Notes: generated by a model from the letters alone, not told the origin. Positions 16,367 through 25,022 are shown, counted from the stretch's first letter. The stretch is 64,000 nt of DNA from Meiothermus ruber DSM 1279 (GCF_000024425.1 NC_013946.1:62001-126000), one strand, 5' to 3'. Translations and numbers: made by a program.

Positions 16367-16588
16367 ATGTTCGGTTTTATTTGGTTCCTATTCACGGTAT
16401 TTGCAGCTTTTGTGGCTGCTCAACTGGTACGAAAGCCCCGTTTCTGGCGCACCGATTCGCCCGCTTTGGGTGAGGTGATCTCGGTCTGGCTGATTTTGAC
16501 GCTGGTGATGGCCGGTAGCCTGGTGGGCCTGCGGAAGCTGCTGGCGCAGCTCTGGCCTCAAAGCCCGGTCTGGCTGAGCGCCCGGTAG
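16367..16588 (+). CDS. Small two-span membrane protein
   Basis: A 73-residue protein with hydrophobic segments at about residues 3-19 (FIWFLFTVFAAFVAAQL) and 38-57, joined by a basic loop (RKPRFWRTDSP). It is divergent from hrpB. I do not recognise a family; it may be specific to this bacterial group. Coding is supported by clear membrane segments in the host-like codon style. Confidence 0.55.
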   Translation: MFGFIWFLFTVFAAFVAAQLVRKPRFWRTDSPALGEVISVWLILTLVMAGSLVGLRKLLAQLWPQSPVWLSAR

Positions 16589-16720
16589 CGCGCCGCCCCC
16601 AAGCCCTGCGCTGACAAACCAATAAGGTCTTAGACTGAGAAGTCTAAGAAACGCTCGAGGCCATTTTTTTGTCGAATTTCGACATGGTCTTCGGTTTTTC
16701 TTGGTTATTTTTGGTTGAGT

Positions 16721-16924
16721 ATGAGCAGAGTTGAAGAATACCTTCCCTGGGCCGAGATTTTCATCCAGACCCGGCGGGTGGTGGCGGTGCGGGTGGACGC
16801 TGAGCGCGGTGAGTACGAAGCCCTGAGTGAGACCGGCTCGAGCTACTTCATTGAGCGGCTAGAGCAGGCCCAGGCCCTGCTACAGGTGTTGCAGGCGGCT
16901 GAGCAGTGTATCGAAAAGGTTTGA
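16721..16924 (+). CDS. Small conserved-looking hypothetical protein
   Basis: A 67-residue soluble protein starting MSRVEEYLPWAEIFIQ. It has a strand-rich middle (RRVVAVRVDAERGEYEAL) and a helical C-terminus (LEQAQALLQVLQAAEQCIEKV). A TTG two codons upstream is also open, but the ATG is preferred. No family recognised. The stop lies 11 bases before the structured repeat element at 16935. Confidence 0.5.
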   Translation: MSRVEEYLPWAEIFIQTRRVVAVRVDAERGEYEALSETGSSYFIERLEQAQALLQVLQAAEQCIEKV

Positions 16925-16934
16925 TACCGTTTCC

Positions 16935-17063
16935 GCTTGAATCCTTCACCGTCATGCGCAGTCAGAGGTGAAGGATTCAAGCCGACCGAAGGGAGTAGAA
17001 AAGCCTTTCGGTAGTATCGTTTAGGCTTGTCAAAGTGACCGATACTACCGAAATGCGCATGAC
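16935..17063. repeat. Nested inverted repeats with pseudoknot topology upstream of a transporter gene
   Basis: Three perfect inverted pairs lie in 129 bases: a 16-bp pair (16935-16950 with 16967-16982), a 10-bp pair (16951-16960 with 17054-17063) and a 14-bp pair (17006-17019 with 17040-17053). The 10-base arm lies in the loop of the first pair and pairs with bases beyond the third, so an RNA from here would form a pseudoknot enclosing a hairpin. It starts 11 bases after a gene stop and ends 100 bases before the transporter start. It could be a regulatory RNA, a REP/MITE-like mobile unit or a double terminator. Confidence 0.7.
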
Positions 17064-17162
17064 ACGGCTTTGGGTGTGGGGGGCCTCTGACCAGGGGCTC
17101 CCTGTACCCTTGCAGCCTGCCCCCAGCGCCCAGGCCTATGAGAAAATCGGATGGGGGTTTGA

Positions 17163-18362
17163 GTGAACGCGGTGGAGTTGCTCGCCTATCTGGTGCTGGG
17201 TCTGACCTACCTGGGCCTGGGCCTGGGCTACTGGCCCGGCTACCGCATGAACCGGGCGGCCATCGCCCTTACCGGGGCGGCTTTTCTGATTGTGCTGGGC
17301 GTGCTCAACTTCGAGGAGGCCTGGCGGGCCCTCGAGCCCCATACCCTGGGGTTTTTGTTTGGGGTGATGGTGCTCAATGCCCACCTGGCCTATGCGGGTT
17401 TTTTCCAGCTTACGCTGAATGGGCTGGTGCACCTGGCCCGCTCGCCGCTGGGCCTTTTGGTCTGGCTCACCTTTGGTACCGGCCTGCTGTCGGCGCTGTT
17501 CCTCAACGACACCATCGCCATTCTCTTCACCCCGCTGGTGCTGGCCCTCACCCGCACCCTGGGGCTGCCGCCCGTACCCTACCTGCTGGCCCTGGCCGGG
17601 GCCACCAACCTGGGCAGCGTGGCCACCCTCACTGGCAACCCCCAGAACATCGTGGTGGGAAGCCTGTCCAGGATTACCTACCTGGACTTTGCCGCAGCCC
17701 TGACCCCGGTGGCCCTGGTGGGGCTGGCGGTGCAGGTGGGGCTTTTGTACGCGCTGTATCCGGCGGTGCGCTCGAGGGCCCCCCTGCCACCCTTGCCGCC
17801 CTTGCGCTTCCGCTTCAACCGGGCGCTTTTGTTCAAAGGGGCCTGGATTACCCTGGCCCTGCTGGCCGCCTTTGTGCTGGGCTACCCGCTGGCCCAGGCC
17901 GCCCTGATCGCCGCGGGGCTGTTGCTGTGGAGCCGCCGCATCCGCTCCGAGCGCTTTTTTATGCGGGTGGACTGGGAGCTTTTGGTGATGTTCTCCGGGT
18001 TGTTCATGGTCACGGCTGCGGTCAAGAAGCTGGGCATCCTTACCCTGCTGGAACCCCTGGCTGCCACCGCCCCTGGCCTGGCGGGGGTGACGGTGCTGCT
18101 CTCCAACCTGATCTCCAACGTGCCGGCGGTGCTGCTGCTGTACCCCTTGATTCCGGCGGGGGATACCCAGGGCTGGCTGCTGCTGGCGGCGGCCTCCACC
18201 CTGGCGGGCAACCTGACCCTGTTGGGTTCGGTGGCCAACCTGATTGTGGCCGAGGCGGCCCGGCGCGAGGGCTACCGCTTGAGTTTTGGGGAGCACCTGC
18301 GCTTTGGCCTGCCGCTCACGCTGATAACGTTGCTGGTGGCCTATGCCTGGATTTACCGCTAA
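17163..18362 (+). CDS. ArsB/NhaD-superfamily (SLC13-like) membrane transporter
   Basis: A 399-residue permease with about 11 membrane spans. The halves carry the family-type turns FLNDTIAILFTPLVLAL and ATNLGSVATLTGNPQNIVV in the first half. The second half has SNLISNVPAVLLLYPL and ANLTLLG-type text. These Asn-rich re-entrant loops are typical of the ion-transporter superfamily that includes ArsB, NhaD and SLC13 carriers. The substrate (arsenite, sodium/proton, dicarboxylate or sulfate) cannot be told from sequence alone. The start is GTG. The stop lies inside trmK, so the two are co-transcribed. The structured element at 16935-17063 may control it. Confidence 0.8.
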   Translation: MNAVELLAYLVLGLTYLGLGLGYWPGYRMNRAAIALTGAAFLIVLGVLNFEEAWRALEPHTLGFLFGVMVLNAHLAYAGFFQLTLNGLVHLARSPLGLLVWLTFGTGLLSALFLNDTIAILFTPLVLALTRTLGLPPVPYLLALAGATNLGSVATLTGNPQNIVVGSLSRITYLDFAAALTPVALVGLAVQVGLLYALYPAVRSRAPLPPLPPLRFRFNRALLFKGAWITLALLAAFVLGYPLAQAALIAAGLLLWSRRIRSERFFMRVDWELLVMFSGLFMVTAAVKKLGILTLLEPLAATAPGLAGVTVLLSNLISNVPAVLLLYPLIPAGDTQGWLLLAAASTLAGNLTLLGSVANLIVAEAARREGYRLSFGEHLRFGLPLTLITLLVAYAWIYR

Positions 18363-19008
18363 ACTCGAGCCCCGCCTGGAGGCTGTCGCCCAGGAAATAA
18401 GCGCCCCCACCCACGCCGACATCGGGGCCGACCACGCCCTGCTGCCGCGCCACCTGCTCCTGAGCGGGCGGGTGCAGCGGGTGATAGTGGTGGAGAAGCA
18501 CAGGGGGCCCTGGGAGAACTCGAGGCGGGCCCTGGAGGGCCTCTGCGCGGAGGTGCGGCTGGGCGATGGACTGGGGCCTCTGGCACCGGGTGAGGCCGAC
18601 TCACTGAGCCTGTGCGGGATGGGGGCCCGGCTGATGGTCAAAATCCTCTCGGCCCACCCCGAGCGGCTGCCGCCCCGCCTGGTGCTCCAGCCCAACGACA
18701 GCGCCCTGCCCCTGCGCCGCTGGGCGCTGGAGGCCGGCTACGCCCTGGTCAACGAACAGATGGTGCAGGGCTTCTGGCGCTACAGCATCCTCACCCTGGT
18801 GCGGGGGCCCTGCACGGCCTACCGGGGGCTGCCGCTCGAGGCCGCCCTGCGCTATGGGCCGCTGCTGCTCAAGGCCCGGCATCCCCTGCTATGGGCCGAA
18901 CTCCAGGAGAAGCAGCAGCATCTAGCCAGCCTGCCCCCGGTAAAGCAGGTGCAGCAGGAACGGGTTTACCTCGAGCAAGCCCTGGCGCTTTGGGAGCAGC
19001 GCCTTTAG
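18343..19008 (+). CDS. trmK: tRNA (adenine-N1)-methyltransferase, TrmK family
   Basis: A 221-residue class I SAM-dependent methyltransferase. The SAM-binding motif reads HADIGADHALLPRHLL near residues 24-39, followed by VVEKHRGPWENSR, the GDGLGPL turn, and SLSLCGMGARLMVKIL. LVLQPNDSALPLRRW comes later with a C-terminal coiled region. The pattern matches TrmK, which methylates A22 in bacterial tRNA. The ATG lies 20 bases inside the transporter gene. The substrate is from the family, not tested here. Confidence 0.82.
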   Translation: MPGFTAKLEPRLEAVAQEISAPTHADIGADHALLPRHLLLSGRVQRVIVVEKHRGPWENSRRALEGLCAEVRLGDGLGPLAPGEADSLSLCGMGARLMVKILSAHPERLPPRLVLQPNDSALPLRRWALEAGYALVNEQMVQGFWRYSILTLVRGPCTAYRGLPLEAALRYGPLLLKARHPLLWAELQEKQQHLASLPPVKQVQQERVYLEQALALWEQRL

Positions 19009-19487
19009 TGCGGCAGGTGGCGCTGCACCAGGCCATACACATAGGTGCCCAGCAACGCCCCCAGCAGAATTACCAGCGCCCCGGCATAGCCGCTGCCCAA
19101 CAGCGCGTAGATGGGGCCGGGGCAGGCCCCCACCAGCCCCCAGCCCAGCCCAAACACCACCCCGCCCAGCAGGTAGCGGTAGCGCCCCGGATCGGCGGGC
19201 CGCACGCGCAGGGGCTCGCCGTCCGGCGCTTTCACCCCCAGTTTCCGCAGAAGCCAGAGCGAAAGGGCCGCGGTAACCACCGCGCTGCCGATCACCCCGT
19301 ACATGTGAAACGACTCGAAGCGGAACATCTCGTAGATGCGGTACCACGAGGCGATCTCGCTCCGGATCGCCACAAAACCAAAGAAAGCCCCAGCCAGCAG
19401 GTAGGGCAGATACGCCAGCAAGCCCGCCACGCCAGGGGTGCGGGCTTTGTTGTGCAGCTCGAACTCGTCACGAATCGGGAGCGCCAT
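19005..19487 (-). CDS. YeeE/YedE-family membrane protein (second half of pair)
   Basis: A 160-residue membrane protein with four probable spans. The signature GLGWGLVGACPGPIYALLGSG, split as GWGLVGACPGPIYA, holds the conserved Cys of YeeE/YedE transporters. Such proteins carry thiosulfate or related sulfur species (TsuA is the studied member) or support thiol modification. It is encoded four bases after its partner, and the two short proteins together equal one full-length YeeE. Its stop overlaps the end of trmK on the other strand. Confidence 0.82.
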   Translation of the reverse strand: MALPIRDEFELHNKARTPGVAGLLAYLPYLLAGAFFGFVAIRSEIASWYRIYEMFRFESFHMYGVIGSAVVTAALSLWLLRKLGVKAPDGEPLRVRPADPGRYRYLLGGVVFGLGWGLVGACPGPIYALLGSGYAGALVILLGALLGTYVYGLVQRHLPH

Positions 19488-19490
19488 ATT

Positions 19491-20054
19491 TCACCTCAGG
19501 AGGCCCAGGGCCCAGGGCAGGATGAAGTGGGCCGCGACCAGGCCACCGGCAAAAAAGCCCAGGGTGGCCAGCAGCGAGGGCAGTTGCAGCGCGGCCAGCC
19601 CCGTAATGGAGTGGCCCGAGGTGCACCCCGCCGCCCAGCGGGCCCCAAAGCCAATCAAAAAGCCGCCCAGGAGCAAAAACAAGAATCCCACCGGACTCAG
19701 TACCGCCTGCCAGGAGAACAATTCTTTGGGCAGAAAGCCCGAATCCGCCGAGACCCCCATCTGCTGAAGCGCCCCCGCGGTCTGGGGATTAAGCTGCACC
19801 GGGTTGGGGTTGGTCAGGAGCACCCCTGCCACAAACCCCCCCAGCACGATGCCCAGCACGAAGGCCAGGTTCCAGCTTTCGGCCCGCCAGTCGTACCGGA
19901 AGAAGGGCAGCCGGCTGCCCAGCGCCGCGCACACGTGCCGCAGCGAGGAGGAGATGCCAAAGCGCCGGTTGCCGATGATGAGCAGCAGGGGCACGGTCAG
20001 GCCAATTAGGGGGCCGGCCACGTACCAGGGCCAGGGTTGTGTGAGCCAGTCCAT
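19491..20054 (-). CDS. YeeE/YedE-family membrane protein (first half of pair)
   Basis: A 187-residue membrane protein with about five spans. [20 protein letters not shown] carries the conserved Cys and the CTSGHSI motif of the family. It is followed immediately by a second half-size member, a two-gene layout common in bacteria that use thiosulfate or persulfides. A palindrome directly upstream (20059-20086) may be the binding site of a sulfur-responsive regulator. The exact substrate is unproven. Confidence 0.85.
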   Translation of the reverse strand: MDWLTQPWPWYVAGPLIGLTVPLLLIIGNRRFGISSSLRHVCAALGSRLPFFRYDWRAESWNLAFVLGIVLGGFVAGVLLTNPNPVQLNPQTAGALQQMGVSADSGFLPKELFSWQAVLSPVGFLFLLLGGFLIGFGARWAAGCTSGHSITGLAALQLPSLLATLGFFAGGLVAAHFILPWALGLLR

Positions 20055-20058
20055 AGCT

Positions 20059-20086
20059 CTTTATCATGAGATAAAAGATGATAAAG
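20059..20086. promoter_or_regulatory. Palindrome upstream of the YeeE pair, possible operator
   Basis: CTTTATCAT and its exact reverse complement ATGATAAAG are separated by 10 bases, starting five bases before the ATG of the first YeeE gene. The region is AT-rich in an otherwise GC-rich context. ArsR-type persulfide sensors often control such genes through short AT-rich palindromes; the regulator here is unknown. Confidence 0.5.
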
Positions 20087-20113
20087 ATTGTAAACTAACC
20101 CGCAAAGAAGAAG

Positions 20114-20140
20114 GCCTCGAGCCCTTTGGCAGCTCGAGGC
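20114..20140 (-). terminator. Terminator of the PEGA/MliC gene operon
   Basis: A 9-bp perfect stem (GCCTCGAGC with GCTCGAGGC) and 9-base loop lies ten bases after the stop at 20150. On the minus strand it is followed by CTTCTTCTTT, a T-rich tail. It separates the operon from the YeeE promoter region. Confidence 0.7.
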
Positions 20141-20149
20141 GTCGAAAAA

Positions 20150-21430
20150 CTAAATACGGCAGTTGGAGAGCACCACCTGCCCCCGCACGATCAGGCGGCC
20201 CACCTGCCCAATCTCCCAGGTGTAGATGTTGTTGGAATAGACCAGCTCCGCACCGCCGCGCACCAGGGGCAGGGTCTGGAAGGCCCCGTCGTAGAACAGA
20301 CGCACCTGGTTGCTGCTGATGTAGTTGACCACCAGTGTACCGCCCTGGCAGGTGTAGGTGAAGGAGCCCGAGGGCGGGCGCACCGGCTGTACCGGCTGGA
20401 CGGGTTGCACGGGTTGCACCGGCTGGACGGGCGGAGGGGGCGGCGCAATGCTGACCAGGTTGACGGTTAGGCGCGTGGTGCGGCCCGCCTGAATGGTAAC
20501 CAGCGTGCGGAAGGGGCTGAACCCGCCGCGGCGCAGCTCCACCGTGTAGCTACCGGGGTTGAGGGTGAGGTTGAGGGGGGTGTTGCCCACCACCCGGCCG
20601 TCCACCAGCACCTGGGCCCCCCTGGGGTTGCTGTCCACGGCCAGCACGCCGGTGGGCGGTGGGGTGGCCACAAGCGTCAGGTTGAGCCGGGTGACCTGTC
20701 CGGCCTGGATGGTAAAGGCCGTGCGCAGGGGGTTGTAGCCGCCGCGACGGAGCTCGAGGTTGTACGTACCCGGCAGCAGCTCGAGGTTGAGGGGGGTATT
20801 GCCCACCAAGCGCCCGTTGATGAGCGCCTGGGCCCCGCTGGGGTTGCTGCTCAGCGATAGGGTGCCGGTGCGGGGTGGGGGCGGGGGCAGTTGCCCGGCG
20901 ATGTAATAGGCCTCGTCGGTCACCCAGTCGTTAGCGGGAATGGGTGTGACCACAATCGAGAGTGCGCGGGCCAGGTTGCCCTCGCCCTGAATGCGGGCCC
21001 GCCCGGTCTGGATGTCCACAATCTCCGAGACATCCAGCGGGCGGCGGCTGGCTACGGCCAGCACCCTGTCCTGCCCCGCCGGGCCTTCGACTGTAAAGGT
21101 GTAGGGGGCCCCAATGCCGGGGAAGGTGCGCACCTCGCCGGCCTGCAAGAAGTTCTCCTGCTCGAAGGCGTTGGGCAGAATCCCGCTGATCTCGCCGGTG
21201 GCTCGCACGCTGAAAAGGTACACAAAAGCGGGCTGGGTCACCTGCACCGAGATCTGGATGTTCTCGCCAAACTGATAAACCGGGTTGCCGGTTTTGTTGG
21301 GGTCTTTGTCTACCCAGACCCGCACCTGCAGGTCGGAGGGCGGGGTGGGGTTCACAATGATGCTCTTGGGTGTAAGGGCCTGGCCCAGCGCCAGCCCCAA
21401 TAAAGCTAGAATTCCAAGCAGGTATCGCAT
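20150..21430 (-). CDS. Secreted DUF4384-PEGA-PEGA protein with MliC-like C-terminus
   Basis: A 426-residue exported protein. The start at 21430 follows GGGGG and gives a clean signal peptide ([18 protein letters not shown]); a longer frame lacks it. Domains in order: DUF4384-like region (about 30-165, with [15 protein letters not shown]), two PEGA domains (about 186-250 and 259-320, each with GNTPLNL and LRRGGY/F), a Pro-Val-Gln repeat linker, and a C-terminal domain (about 356-426, two Cys) resembling MliC lysozyme inhibitors. PEGA modules usually bind surface polysaccharide or S-layer. It is the last gene of a three-gene envelope operon. The combined role is unknown. Confidence 0.75.
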   Translation of the reverse strand: MRYLLGILALLGLALGQALTPKSIIVNPTPPSDLQVRVWVDKDPNKTGNPVYQFGENIQISVQVTQPAFVYLFSVRATGEISGILPNAFEQENFLQAGEVRTFPGIGAPYTFTVEGPAGQDRVLAVASRRPLDVSEIVDIQTGRARIQGEGNLARALSIVVTPIPANDWVTDEAYYIAGQLPPPPPRTGTLSLSSNPSGAQALINGRLVGNTPLNLELLPGTYNLELRRGGYNPLRTAFTIQAGQVTRLNLTLVATPPPTGVLAVDSNPRGAQVLVDGRVVGNTPLNLTLNPGSYTVELRRGGFSPFRTLVTIQAGRTTRLTVNLVSIAPPPPPVQPVQPVQPVQPVQPVRPPSGSFTYTCQGGTLVVNYISSNQVRLFYDGAFQTLPLVRGGAELVYSNNIYTWEIGQVGRLIVRGQVVLSNCRI

Positions 21431-21441
21431 ATTTGACCCCC

Positions 21442-21807
21442 TTATAGGGCGCAGTTGCTCAGCACCACCTGGCCCCGCACCGTAAGGGTGCCACGACTGC
21501 CCGTCCACTCCCAGGTGTAGGCCCCGCCGCTAAACAGCAGGGTCGGGCTGCGCCGCACCAGGCTCAGGCTCTGAAAAGCGCCGTCGTAGAAAAGCCGCAG
21601 GTTGTTGCTGTCGAGATAGTTCACCACCAGCGTGCCCCCACTGCAACGGTAGGTAAAGCTGCCGGGGCCGGGCGTCACAATGCTGGGCTGTACCGGGGTG
21701 ACCGGCGTAACAGGCTGTACCGGTCGCCGGGGCTCGTCCTCTTCCACCAGAAGGATGCACGAGGAGAGGGCAAAAGCCAGCAAAAGAAGCAAAAGCGGGC
21801 GAAGCAT
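21442..21807 (-). CDS. Lipoprotein with MliC-like domain
   Basis: A 121-residue lipoprotein. The signal peptide ends in LSSC, a lipobox, at about residue 17. A short acidic and Pro/Val-rich linker leads to a C-terminal domain ([17 protein letters not shown] and following) that is a close paralogue of the C-terminal domain in the next gene. The two Cys are conserved in both. It resembles MliC-type inhibitors of C-type lysozymes, though such a role in a hot-spring bacterium is unproven. The ATG at 21807 follows AAAGGAAG. Confidence 0.7.
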   Translation of the reverse strand: MLRPLLLLLLAFALSSCILLVEEDEPRRPVQPVTPVTPVQPSIVTPGPGSFTYRCSGGTLVVNYLDSNNLRLFYDGAFQSLSLVRRSPTLLFSGGAYTWEWTGSRGTLTVRGQVVLSNCAL

Positions 21808-21822
21808 GGTCAAACTTCCTTT

Positions 21823-22320
21823 CTAAGGGCAGTTGGAGTAGACATCATAGGTGTAGGAGCCGGAGTACGGCCTGCCGCTGGTGGTCGTGACCGTGACCGT
21901 GACCGTGGTTTTACCGGTGATGGAGGGGGGAGGTGTGATGGGGGTAACGGTGATGGATTGCTGGCTGACGCCTGCGGGCAGGCTCTGTGGTACTTGACCT
22001 TGGCCAAAATTCACGATGCCAACAAAAACCAGGTCGTTGCCATCACGGGTCAGGTCGGTAATGGGGCGGTTGAGGGTGAGGGTATTGCCTGATGCATAGC
22101 CTTGATAAACCTCTTGGATGCTGGAGATTACCGAAGAGTCTGGTGCACGGAACTTATAGCGCATATAGGTGGTTTTGTTGGTACAGAAAACGTACCGAAG
22201 ATCGGTATTGCGCTGCCAGTTGCTGTCGAAGCGGAAGTTAGATACCGGTAAATCGACCACTAAAATGCAGCTCGAGAGCACCAGCGGCAGCAAAAGCAGA
22301 AGCCAGGGTATTTTTCTCAT
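21823..22320 (-). CDS. Hypothetical lipoprotein, first gene of the envelope operon
   Basis: A 165-residue protein. The signal peptide ends with LSSC (about residue 18), so it is lipid-anchored. The mature part is beta-type with two further Cys, a Thr/Val-rich stretch near 135-150 and a final SNCP. The MliC-like pattern is weak here. I do not recognise a family. It lies 15 bases ahead of the next lipoprotein gene, so the three are one transcription unit. Confidence 0.6.
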   Translation of the reverse strand: MRKIPWLLLLLPLVLSSCILVVDLPVSNFRFDSNWQRNTDLRYVFCTNKTTYMRYKFRAPDSSVISSIQEVYQGYASGNTLTLNRPITDLTRDGNDLVFVGIVNFGQGQVPQSLPAGVSQQSITVTPITPPPSITGKTTVTVTVTTTSGRPYSGSYTYDVYSNCP

Positions 22321-22448
22321 ACCTCGAGCCTAGCACAAGCCCCCCCCCGTGCCTAGTTGCGGACGGGTTATCTTAAAGCGAGCTTAATCGAGCTATCTGC
22401 CGGGTGTTTTTATTGCAAGTTTTGCCAAGCACTGACTGGCCTGGGGGT

Positions 22449-23753
22449 TTAGGCCAGCAGGATGGGGCGCTCGAGGTAGTAGGCCACGCGCGCCAAAAGC
22501 TGGCCGGCCAGCTCAGAGCTCATATCACCGCTGAGTGTGAGCAAAGCATGGCCGCCGCTGGCCCGGCCCAGGGTGAGGGTGGAGAGGCCAGGAAAGATGA
22601 CCTGGTCGAAGGCGCTGTTTGCCAGGGAGAGCACCACCAGCCCTTCGGCGGGATCGGAGGCCATGCGCAGCGAGTCCAGGGTGCCCCGCAGCGACTGGGC
22701 GGGGGCCACCCGCAGGCTTTTGAGCTCGTTGCCCTCGAGGTGACCCTTGGTGGGGCGCAGGGGGGTCTGGGTGTCGGATAGGGCTTTGTCGGCGGCCCGG
22801 TACAGCAGGGCATCCAGCCCCACCTCCATACGCCAGGCCTCGCTTAGGGTTTGGGCGGCCTCTTGCGCGGGGCCAATCGCCACCAGGCGCTGCCAGGCCT
22901 GAACCCGCAGCATCTGGGTGCTGGGTGCGGGGCCCACGCCTAGACCGGTGTTAGCGAAAGGGGTGGGTATGGAAGCCGCGGGGGGTGTCAGGGGCGCTGC
23001 GGCTGCCTCGACCGGGGCCTGGTGCTCAGGTGCAGGTGGAACCGCTGGCTCAGCCGAAGGAGCTTCGGGGGTGTTGGTGAAGCTCATTCCGGGCGCCAAG
23101 GGTTCGGGCGCAGGGGCAGGAACCTCGGGGGCGGTCAGGACTTCCTGGGTTTCCCAGATCAGCTTGTTGGCGCTGCTGGGGGGCTCGAGGTCGGGCTCAC
23201 TGGGCAGGGGGGGTAGGCTGGCTAGCTCGGGGTTGACCTCGGGGAGCGGGCTCAGGGGCTCGGGCTCCTCCCACTGGAGGGTGGAAAGAGGCCCGGTGCT
23301 TGTAAGCGGCTCAGGCTCTTCGAAATTGGGTACGATCTCGGGCTCGGGGGCCAGGGTGGGGGCTTCCTCGAAGGCCGCGCTGGCCGGGGGTACCGGGGGG
23401 GGAGGGGCGGGCTCGAGGTCGAGGTCGAACTCGATGTCTTCCAGGGTGGGCAGGGCCGATTCCGGTGGTGGGGGGGCGCTGGGGCTCGAGGGCACCAGGT
23501 CGTCGAGCTGAACCCCTTCCTTCTGCAGAACCGCCTGGGCCTGGGCCATATCCGGAATGGCGCCAGTCGGAGGGGCCACCTCCTCGGGGGTGGGTGGCAG
23601 GTTGACCTCGCCGGCCATAACCTTGGCCAAAAAGGCCAGAATATCCCGCTCTACCACCGTGCCATCGGGGCCGGTGCCCTTAATTTGACGCCAGTCTATG
23701 CTGTTTTCTTCCGCCAGACGACGGGCCAGCGGTGTGATTTTGACTTCGCTCAT
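22449..23753 (-). CDS. E3-binding-domain protein with degenerate E2-like C-terminus
   Basis: A 434-residue protein. Residues 3-42 form a peripheral-subunit-binding domain as in E2 components of 2-oxoacid dehydrogenases (ITPLARRLAEENSID, GTGPDGTVVERDIL). Residues 55-290 are low complexity, rich in Pro, Glu and Ala. The last 145 residues look like a decayed E2 catalytic domain (LSTLTLGRASGGHALLTLSG), but the catalytic HxxxDG motif is replaced. There is no lipoyl domain. It may bind E3 or E1 as a scaffold rather than act as an acyltransferase. No E1, E2 or E3 gene is nearby. Confidence 0.7.
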   Translation of the reverse strand: MSEVKITPLARRLAEENSIDWRQIKGTGPDGTVVERDILAFLAKVMAGEVNLPPTPEEVAPPTGAIPDMAQAQAVLQKEGVQLDDLVPSSPSAPPPPESALPTLEDIEFDLDLEPAPPPPVPPASAAFEEAPTLAPEPEIVPNFEEPEPLTSTGPLSTLQWEEPEPLSPLPEVNPELASLPPLPSEPDLEPPSSANKLIWETQEVLTAPEVPAPAPEPLAPGMSFTNTPEAPSAEPAVPPAPEHQAPVEAAAAPLTPPAASIPTPFANTGLGVGPAPSTQMLRVQAWQRLVAIGPAQEAAQTLSEAWRMEVGLDALLYRAADKALSDTQTPLRPTKGHLEGNELKSLRVAPAQSLRGTLDSLRMASDPAEGLVVLSLANSAFDQVIFPGLSTLTLGRASGGHALLTLSGDMSSELAGQLLARVAYYLERPILLA

Positions 23754-23877
23754 GCTTTTTACATCATAGCGCAGAAGTGGTGATTTTCACGTGCATATGC
23801 GCCCGAGGATTCCGAATGGGCAATTTGCTCGATGCGCTGGGCCAAATTGAAACACGCTCCGGTATAACTTTGAGAAT

Positions 23878-24951
23878 ATGGAAAGCCGCTTTGCCTGGTT
23901 ACTGGCGCGCTACTGCCTGGACTTACAGCCGGGCCAGACCGTGCTGATTGAAGCCGAACCGGCCGCCCTCCCCCTGCTCGAGGCCCTGCATGAGGTGGTT
24001 TTACAGTGTGGTGCCTATCCCATTGTGCAGCTATTTCCCGCGGCGGTCTCGAGGCCCTTCTTTATGCTGGGCGAGGCCTGGCTGGATCGGCCCCCAAAAC
24101 CCCAGATGCAGCTTATGGAGCAGGTGGATGCCAGCCTGCGCATTGAGAGCGCCCAGAATCCGCTCGAGCTTAGCGAGGTGCCCCCAGCCCGCATAGCCCA
24201 GTTTGAGGCGGGCTGGCGGCCCTACAAGCGGATGCGGGCCCGCAAGCGCTGGTGCCTGACCCTGTACCCCACCGCCGGCTACGCCCAGCAGGCCGGGATG
24301 TCCACAACAGGCTTCCGGGCCTTTGTGGAGCGAGCCCTGTACCTCGACCGACCCGATCCCATCGCGGCCTGGCACGAACTCTCGGCATTCCAGGCAGCCC
24401 TTATCGAGCGGTTGCATAAGGTGAAGGAAATTCGCATCCAGGCCGACGAAACCGACCTGCGCTTATCGGTGGAAGGGCGCACCTGGATTAACTCCGATGG
24501 CAAGCGCAATATGCCCAGCGGGGAGGTGTTTACCAGCCCGCTCGAGGCCTCGGTTGAGGGCCCGGTGCGCTTCAACCTGCCGGTGGTGGTGGCAGGCCAG
24601 CGGGTGGAAGGGGTGCGCCTGGTCTTTCGGGCGGGGCGGGTGGTGGAGGCCAGCGCCCAGACCGGCGAGGAATACCTGCTGAAGATGCTCGAGGCCGACC
24701 CAGGGGCCCGCTGCTTGGGCGAGGTGGGCATCGGCACCAACTTCGGTATCACTCACCCCACCGGCCTTATCCTCTACGACGAAAAAATTGGTGGTACAGT
24801 GCACCTGGCCTTGGGCCAGAGCTACCCCGAAACCGGCGGAACCAACACCTCCTCGATCCACTGGGATCTGATTCTGGATCTGCGCCGCGGGGGGCGTCTT
24901 CTGGCCGACGGAGAGGTTTTGCAGGAAGATGGACGGTTTGTGGGGCTTTAG
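23878..24951 (+). CDS. M29-family metallo-aminopeptidase (aminopeptidase T type)
   Basis: A 357-residue cytoplasmic peptidase. Metal-binding residues are visible: Glu in PSGEVFTSPLE, Glu in LGEVGIGTNFGI, His and Asp in GGTVHLALGQSYP and SSIHWDLILD. The family includes Thermus aminopeptidase T, which removes N-terminal residues using two metal ions. The protein is about 50 residues shorter than the usual 408, mainly in the middle, but the active-site motifs are complete. The ATG start at 23878 gives MESRFAWLLARYC, a good family start. Confidence 0.88.
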   Translation: MESRFAWLLARYCLDLQPGQTVLIEAEPAALPLLEALHEVVLQCGAYPIVQLFPAAVSRPFFMLGEAWLDRPPKPQMQLMEQVDASLRIESAQNPLELSEVPPARIAQFEAGWRPYKRMRARKRWCLTLYPTAGYAQQAGMSTTGFRAFVERALYLDRPDPIAAWHELSAFQAALIERLHKVKEIRIQADETDLRLSVEGRTWINSDGKRNMPSGEVFTSPLEASVEGPVRFNLPVVVAGQRVEGVRLVFRAGRVVEASAQTGEEYLLKMLEADPGARCLGEVGIGTNFGITHPTGLILYDEKIGGTVHLALGQSYPETGGTNTSSIHWDLILDLRRGGRLLADGEVLQEDGRFVGL

Positions 24952-24975
24952 GCCCTGCTGACCGAACCGGCCCCT

Positions 24976-25004
24976 CAAAAAAATAGCCGCCCACCTGGGC
25001 GGCT
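24976..25004 (-). terminator. rpsA terminator
   Basis: An 8-bp stem (AGCCGCCC with GGGCGGCT, 24985-25004) and 4-base loop is followed on the minus strand by ATTTTTTT. It lies 20 bases after the rpsA stop and separates it from the convergent aminopeptidase gene. Confidence 0.85.
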
Positions 25005-25022
25005 ACCGGCCGGCAGAGAAGG

